A stretch of DNA of 64,000 nt, from NCBI GenBank assembly GCA_018267365.1, contig JAFDYQ010000018.1, positions 17,545 to 81,544 of the forward strand, written 5' to 3'. The notes beneath the pieces are model-generated. The model was not told where the DNA came from. It worked only from the letters and a program-made list of their open reading frames with translations, and did not search any database. The translations under genes were made by a program, and so were the position numbers. Each line of letters opens with the position of its first letter. Position 1 is the stretch's first letter. Shown piece by piece: positions 60,236 through 64,000 of this stretch. The DNA comes from Bacteroidota bacterium. Lineage in GTDB: Bacteria > Bacteroidota > Bacteroidia > Chitinophagales > LD1.

Positions 60236-63200
60236 ATGATTTACCTCACTTTTGACTGCAACATTTGGATTCTGGCTTTGGACCAGTCGTGGACTGTAGA
60301 TACTGAACTCGAATATTTGGATTATTGGATCGATTCTGACCAGATAACCCTTTTGCTGCCCGACGTTATAAAATACGAATGGCAAAAAAACAGGACTAAG
60401 CAAAGGAATAGTCGCCGTGAAAAGTTGAGAGAATTCTTCGCTATGGCAGAAGAGATTCTACCCTCTTCTTTCTTTAGAGACTACCTATCTGAAGATGCAC
60501 AGGATAGAATCATCGATGCTCAGATAACACGAATAGATATGCTCATTAGCAAGGCTCACTTTATTCCTATTAGTGAAAGCATCAGGGACAAAGTGCTATC
60601 CAATGGAATTGAAAAGAAAGCCCCGATGCATAAGAAAAGTAGTGTTGCAGATGCGTTGATTATTTATTCTGTGATGGATTTTGCAGAAAAACACCCCAAT
60701 GGTAAATACTATTTCATTTCAAAGGATGAAGGATTTTATGATGGGAAGGAGGTGCATCCTGACTTAAAAGATGATTTTAAACGACTGAATATTAAAGCTT
60801 ATAAGAGAATTAAGGATTTGGTTCCAGCGTTAGAAAGAAATTATTCTCTCTCTATAAAAAAGGAAGTTTTGGATCGTCGAAGAGACAGAATAAAGAACGC
60901 AATCAAGGAGAGAATTTATAATCCTGAATATGAAGCTCTATTTACGAGTACTGAGAATCAGTTTATTGATAATCTAAACACTATAGACTTTATCTTAAAG
61001 GCGCAGAAGCCGACTAAAGAGCAAGCTATATATGTACTTTCTCTGATAGATAGTGATTCAGCTTTTGAAGGTAAATTTTACGATAGGTTAAAGAATGCTT
61101 CTTGGTTTCTCATTTTACATACGAAGGGAGTTTTTACTCCCAACGAATTCGAAAAATGGTACTGGCCGCCTATAACTTATCTGGAGTTTATAGCAAATGA
61201 AATTCATGCTGGACGGGAGCTTCATTTGATAGATGATATTTTGAAAATCATTAGACATCTTTCAAAACTTAAAACTACAAATGGGTTCATATGGACTTTA
61301 ATCATAAAGATTTTATCCCGACTGCCTAATGATAGGATTTCTACTGAAATTCTAAATTTCATTCCCAAGTGGTTTATTGCGGAAACAGATACGATGATGC
61401 AAACTCATGAAATCTGCTTCCAACTTATTCCAAAGTTTCTTTCAGACAATCCATCATCCGATGATATTAAGAAGGCTGAGGTAATTCTCGGACATTTATT
61501 TGCCGTAAACATACCTGAATCCCCTCTTCTTGAATCAGATACACGATCTGCTGTTTATTCACCGACCTATCTACACTTTGTACAAGAGGCGCTGGTCCGA
61601 CAAGGCCTAGCTGAAAAAATTGCCCGGTTCTGCTCAACTGATTTTCTGCTGCAATTGGCGAATAATCTTCGCGATCTGTTTATGTATTTTGGTTCTGGCT
61701 TTACTGTTAATATCTCTAGCAGCAACAAATCATTTGAGATCAATATCCAAATTGGAGATAAAACTATCCAAATTGCTGCACGTGAGGCAAGCAGTACTTC
61801 CCAGTTCCAAAAAAGGGATATTGAGAACTATGACCTCTATAATGAGACAGAAACTCGCACTATAATCCTTTCTCTTCTAGCGGACATGGGAATTCCCTAT
61901 CACGAAACGAAAGAAAACGCCTTAAGTTTAGCCATTATACTAAACGCCATATTCAATGGGTCTAATAATTATTTTAGTATCGGCTCTCTTTTAGAGAAGG
62001 ATCGTGATACGTACCATGTAGAGAGTATACAAGAACTGTTAGTCTTAACTCTCCGAAATGTATTACCATTAATGGCTGATCATAGACTTCAGGAACTTGA
62101 TACAATACTGAAAAAATTTACCGGTGACCGGTTTTATCGCAATCCTTTTTTTAGAAGATTGGCCATTTATACTATTTCACTTAGATGGGACCAACTTAAA
62201 GATATTTTCTGGGCATTAATTAATCTACAAGGCACTGAGCTTTTTTCTAATCATGAATACAACTCCGAAATCTATGCATTGCTCAAGACTAATGGGAAGG
62301 CCTTCTCTCCGGAAGAAAGAGATATCCTTGCAAAGATCATAAATGATGGGCCAAGTGATTTAAAGGATTATGATGAAGGATACTTAGAGTTCTGGCAGTT
62401 TAGGTGGTATGCCGCTTTAAAATATATTCCTCTTTTTCAAGATGAATACAATCGACTTGCAGAAAGTCAAAAAATGTCTAGCGACGATATAGAAAATCTC
62501 GGAAAATCTCGCCTACGTACAGCTTCTGTTTCTCCAATAACGTTAGCGGAGTTACTCAACATGAATGGTAGAGAAATAGTGGAATACATCCAAAATTTTG
62601 CCCCAGCCGATAAATGGACAACATCAAATGTTAGCGGCCTTGCCAATATGGTAGAAAGCGCAATAATAACAGAGCCAGGGAAATTCACTCCCGACCTTAA
62701 CCTATACCTCAACATCCCCTATATATATGTATATCAAATGATAAATGGGTATAGGGAGGCTTTTGGGAAGAAAAAGAATATCGATTGGGCTGCTTTATTG
62801 GCGTTTTGCAAAAGTTACATTTCCAATCCTAGGTTTTACTCAGGAGAACTTAAGATTGATAATAGCGGATTACGAATCACCCCACAGGATGTTGCAGGAG
62901 CGATAGGCCAACTTCTTACCTCGGGGCTACAATTCGATGAAACAGCTATTGATGCCACTCTATTTCCTCTTGCACAAGACATTCTTGAAATTCTTACGCG
63001 AGAATTACAGCCTGTAGATGACATCAAACAGAAAAAAAGTGACTTTGTCACATATTCTTTCAATTCTAACTCAGGAAAAGTTCTTAGAGCTTTATTAGAT
63101 TATTCGCTCATCAAAAGTCGCCTTACAGCAGGAGGTAATGTTTGGGAAAATAAAATACAAGATCTTTTTGATCTGGCATTAAAACGGGGTATTATCGATG

Positions 63201-64000
63201 CCTATATACTTCTCGGATATTATTTTCAACATTTCTATTTCCTTGATCAGAATTGGACCCTGCTAAGAGTTACAGACTTAAGTTTTAGCAACGAAGAAAA
63301 TTGGGAGGCTTTTATGGGAGGCTTCGTTATGGGGAATCCACCCTCAAGCACGGAACTCCTCAGATTGTTACGCCCTTACTATTTAAAGGCAATTTCAATT
63401 AATAAGACCGTTGTCGGAACCTTCAGTGAAGGGCTTATGAGGCATATTGCAGCTTTTTATATTTGGGGGTTTGAAGATTTGTCTCAGGAATCTTTAATTA
63501 CAGCGTATTTTGAAGCCAATGATCCAGAAGCAATAGATAAGTTGGTCACATTTATAAGTCGTCAAGATGATTACCTCTCTGAGATAAGCAGAGATGAAAG
63601 AGAGAGACTGGAAGTCGAGATAATTAAATTATGGAAATACCTTTCGATTAAGCTTAAAGACAATCCAGATCCAGAAGTGCAGAAGGTACTTTCTAAGTTA
63701 CCGCAGTTATTGCCATTTGCAAGAGAATTAAGCGACGAACTTGCAAAGCTCATTACAATATCCCTGACTGCTTCACCTGAACAAAGTAATTACTATTATT
63801 TACTGGAAGATTTGAATACGCTTAAGGGTAAAGGCCCCCGTAGTATCGCAGCTATAAATATTGCCAGAATATTAAAGGTAATGCCTATTAAGTATTATAT
63901 CGCCCAACATGAGGGTTCATACATTATTGATCTCGTTCGATTTTTGTATGAGAATGGTCTTAAGTCCGAGGCAAATGATATATGCAATAATTATAGCCGG
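60236..64000 (+). CDS. Giant PIN-domain protein with long helical C-terminus (incomplete at window end)
   Basis: The frame stays open from ATG 60236 (in-frame stop TAA at 60224-60226) to the last base: 1255 codons without a stop, so the true protein is longer. The first ~200 residues look like a PIN-type (DUF4935/PIN_12-like) ribonuclease domain: MIYLTFDCNIWIL with Asp7, PDVIKYEW with Glu48, KKSSVADALIIYSV with Asp139, and YYFISKDEGFYD with Asp164. The remainder is Leu/Ile-rich and apparently alpha-helical throughout (possible solenoid), with one beta-rich patch near residues 485-515 (NISSSNKSFEINIQIGD). No Walker A motif, zinc ribbon or membrane segment is visible. Base composition is clearly more AT-rich than the flanking chromosome. 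It is divergent from a serine recombinase. Function unknown; a role in defence is an inference. Confidence 0.82.
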   Translation, partial: MIYLTFDCNIWILALDQSWTVDTELEYLDYWIDSDQITLLLPDVIKYEWQKNRTKQRNSRREKLREFFAMAEEILPSSFFRDYLSEDAQDRIIDAQITRIDMLISKAHFIPISESIRDKVLSNGIEKKAPMHKKSSVADALIIYSVMDFAEKHPNGKYYFISKDEGFYDGKEVHPDLKDDFKRLNIKAYKRIKDLVPALERNYSLSIKKEVLDRRRDRIKNAIKERIYNPEYEALFTSTENQFIDNLNTIDFILKAQKPTKEQAIYVLSLIDSDSAFEGKFYDRLKNASWFLILHTKGVFTPNEFEKWYWPPITYLEFIANEIHAGRELHLIDDILKIIRHLSKLKTTNGFIWTLIIKILSRLPNDRISTEILNFIPKWFIAETDTMMQTHEICFQLIPKFLSDNPSSDDIKKAEVILGHLFAVNIPESPLLESDTRSAVYSPTYLHFVQEALVRQGLAEKIARFCSTDFLLQLANNLRDLFMYFGSGFTVNISSSNKSFEINIQIGDKTIQIAAREASSTSQFQKRDIENYDLYNETETRTIILSLLADMGIPYHETKENALSLAIILNAIFNGSNNYFSIGSLLEKDRDTYHVESIQELLVLTLRNVLPLMADHRLQELDTILKKFTGDRFYRNPFFRRLAIYTISLRWDQLKDIFWALINLQGTELFSNHEYNSEIYALLKTNGKAFSPEERDILAKIINDGPSDLKDYDEGYLEFWQFRWYAALKYIPLFQDEYNRLAESQKMSSDDIENLGKSRLRTASVSPITLAELLNMNGREIVEYIQNFAPADKWTTSNVSGLANMVESAIITEPGKFTPDLNLYLNIPYIYVYQMINGYREAFGKKKNIDWAALLAFCKSYISNPRFYSGELKIDNSGLRITPQDVAGAIGQLLTSGLQFDETAIDATLFPLAQDILEILTRELQPVDDIKQKKSDFVTYSFNSNSGKVLRALLDYSLIKSRLTAGGNVWENKIQDLFDLALKRGIIDAYILLGYYFQHFYFLDQNWTLLRVTDLSFSNEENWEAFMGGFVMGNPPSSTELLRLLRPYYLKAISINKTVVGTFSEGLMRHIAAFYIWGFEDLSQESLITAYFEANDPEAIDKLVTFISRQDDYLSEISRDERERLEVEIIKLWKYLSIKLKDNPDPEVQKVLSKLPQLLPFARELSDELAKLITISLTASPEQSNYYYLLEDLNTLKGKGPRSIAAINIARILKVMPIKYYIAQHEGSYIIDLVRFLYENGLKSEANDICNNYSR

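Noticed and set aside
61620..61865. Small separate gene within the island
   Set aside because: It lies in another frame of the giant PIN-domain gene, whose frame is continuous through this interval.

Overview
The window is a piece of a Bacteroidota chromosome, most likely from a Chitinophagales/Sphingobacteriia-type organism. The evidence is type IX secretion (T9SS) sorting domains of both A and B type, a PorP/SprF-like protein and a PorE-like OmpA protein, a TonB receptor with a DUF4249 partner, flexirubin-type polyene genes, a GxxExxY cassette, and promoters of the Bacteroidota form TTTG-N19-21-TAnnTTTG. Ribosome binding sites are mostly inconspicuous.

Layout. 1-5.7 kb: a hypothetical secreted protein, an ArsR/SRPBCC operon, a large orphan sensor kinase and a TPR protein. 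5.7-9.4 kb: electron-transfer flavoprotein etfBA, a lipoprotein and panB. 9.4-15.4 kb: a three-gene surface module (912-residue Ig-like T9SS adhesin, PorP/SprF, PorE-like OmpA protein). 15.5-20.9 kb: six co-directional genes of an aryl-polyene/flexirubin type pathway (two ketosynthases, ACP, acyltransferase, thioesterase, FAD oxidoreductase). 20.9-31.5 kb: membrane glycosyltransferase, homogentisate dioxygenase, two paralogous tiny membrane proteins, desaturase, T9SS cargo, DUF4249/TonB pair, a BtuF-like protein and a lipoprotein. 31.5-38.7 kb (mostly minus strand): PLP-dependent cystathionine beta-synthase-like enzyme, two tandem putative small RNAs, a YkgJ-type protein, a carbamoyltransferase/DUF5989/SxtJ trio, purC, a GxxExxY gene between inverted repeats, and phoH. 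38.8-58.3 kb: SAM hydrolase, a Fur/STAS pair, purA, lipoproteins, transglutaminase, yidC, two-component proteins, ahcY, two tandem T9SS paralogues, small membrane proteins and lpdA, ending at a tRNA with anticodon CAT.

From about 58.5 kb to the end of the window the DNA changes. A large serine recombinase is transcribed toward the tRNA. Divergent from it is a visibly AT-rich open frame starting at 60236 that runs to the last base without a stop, giving at least 1255 residues. It has an N-terminal PIN-nuclease-like domain and a very long, apparently helical remainder. This looks like the left end of an integrated island, and the giant PIN protein is the best candidate here for an undescribed, possibly defensive, system. 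Only one end of the island is visible, so its extent, partner genes and attachment sites cannot be determined.
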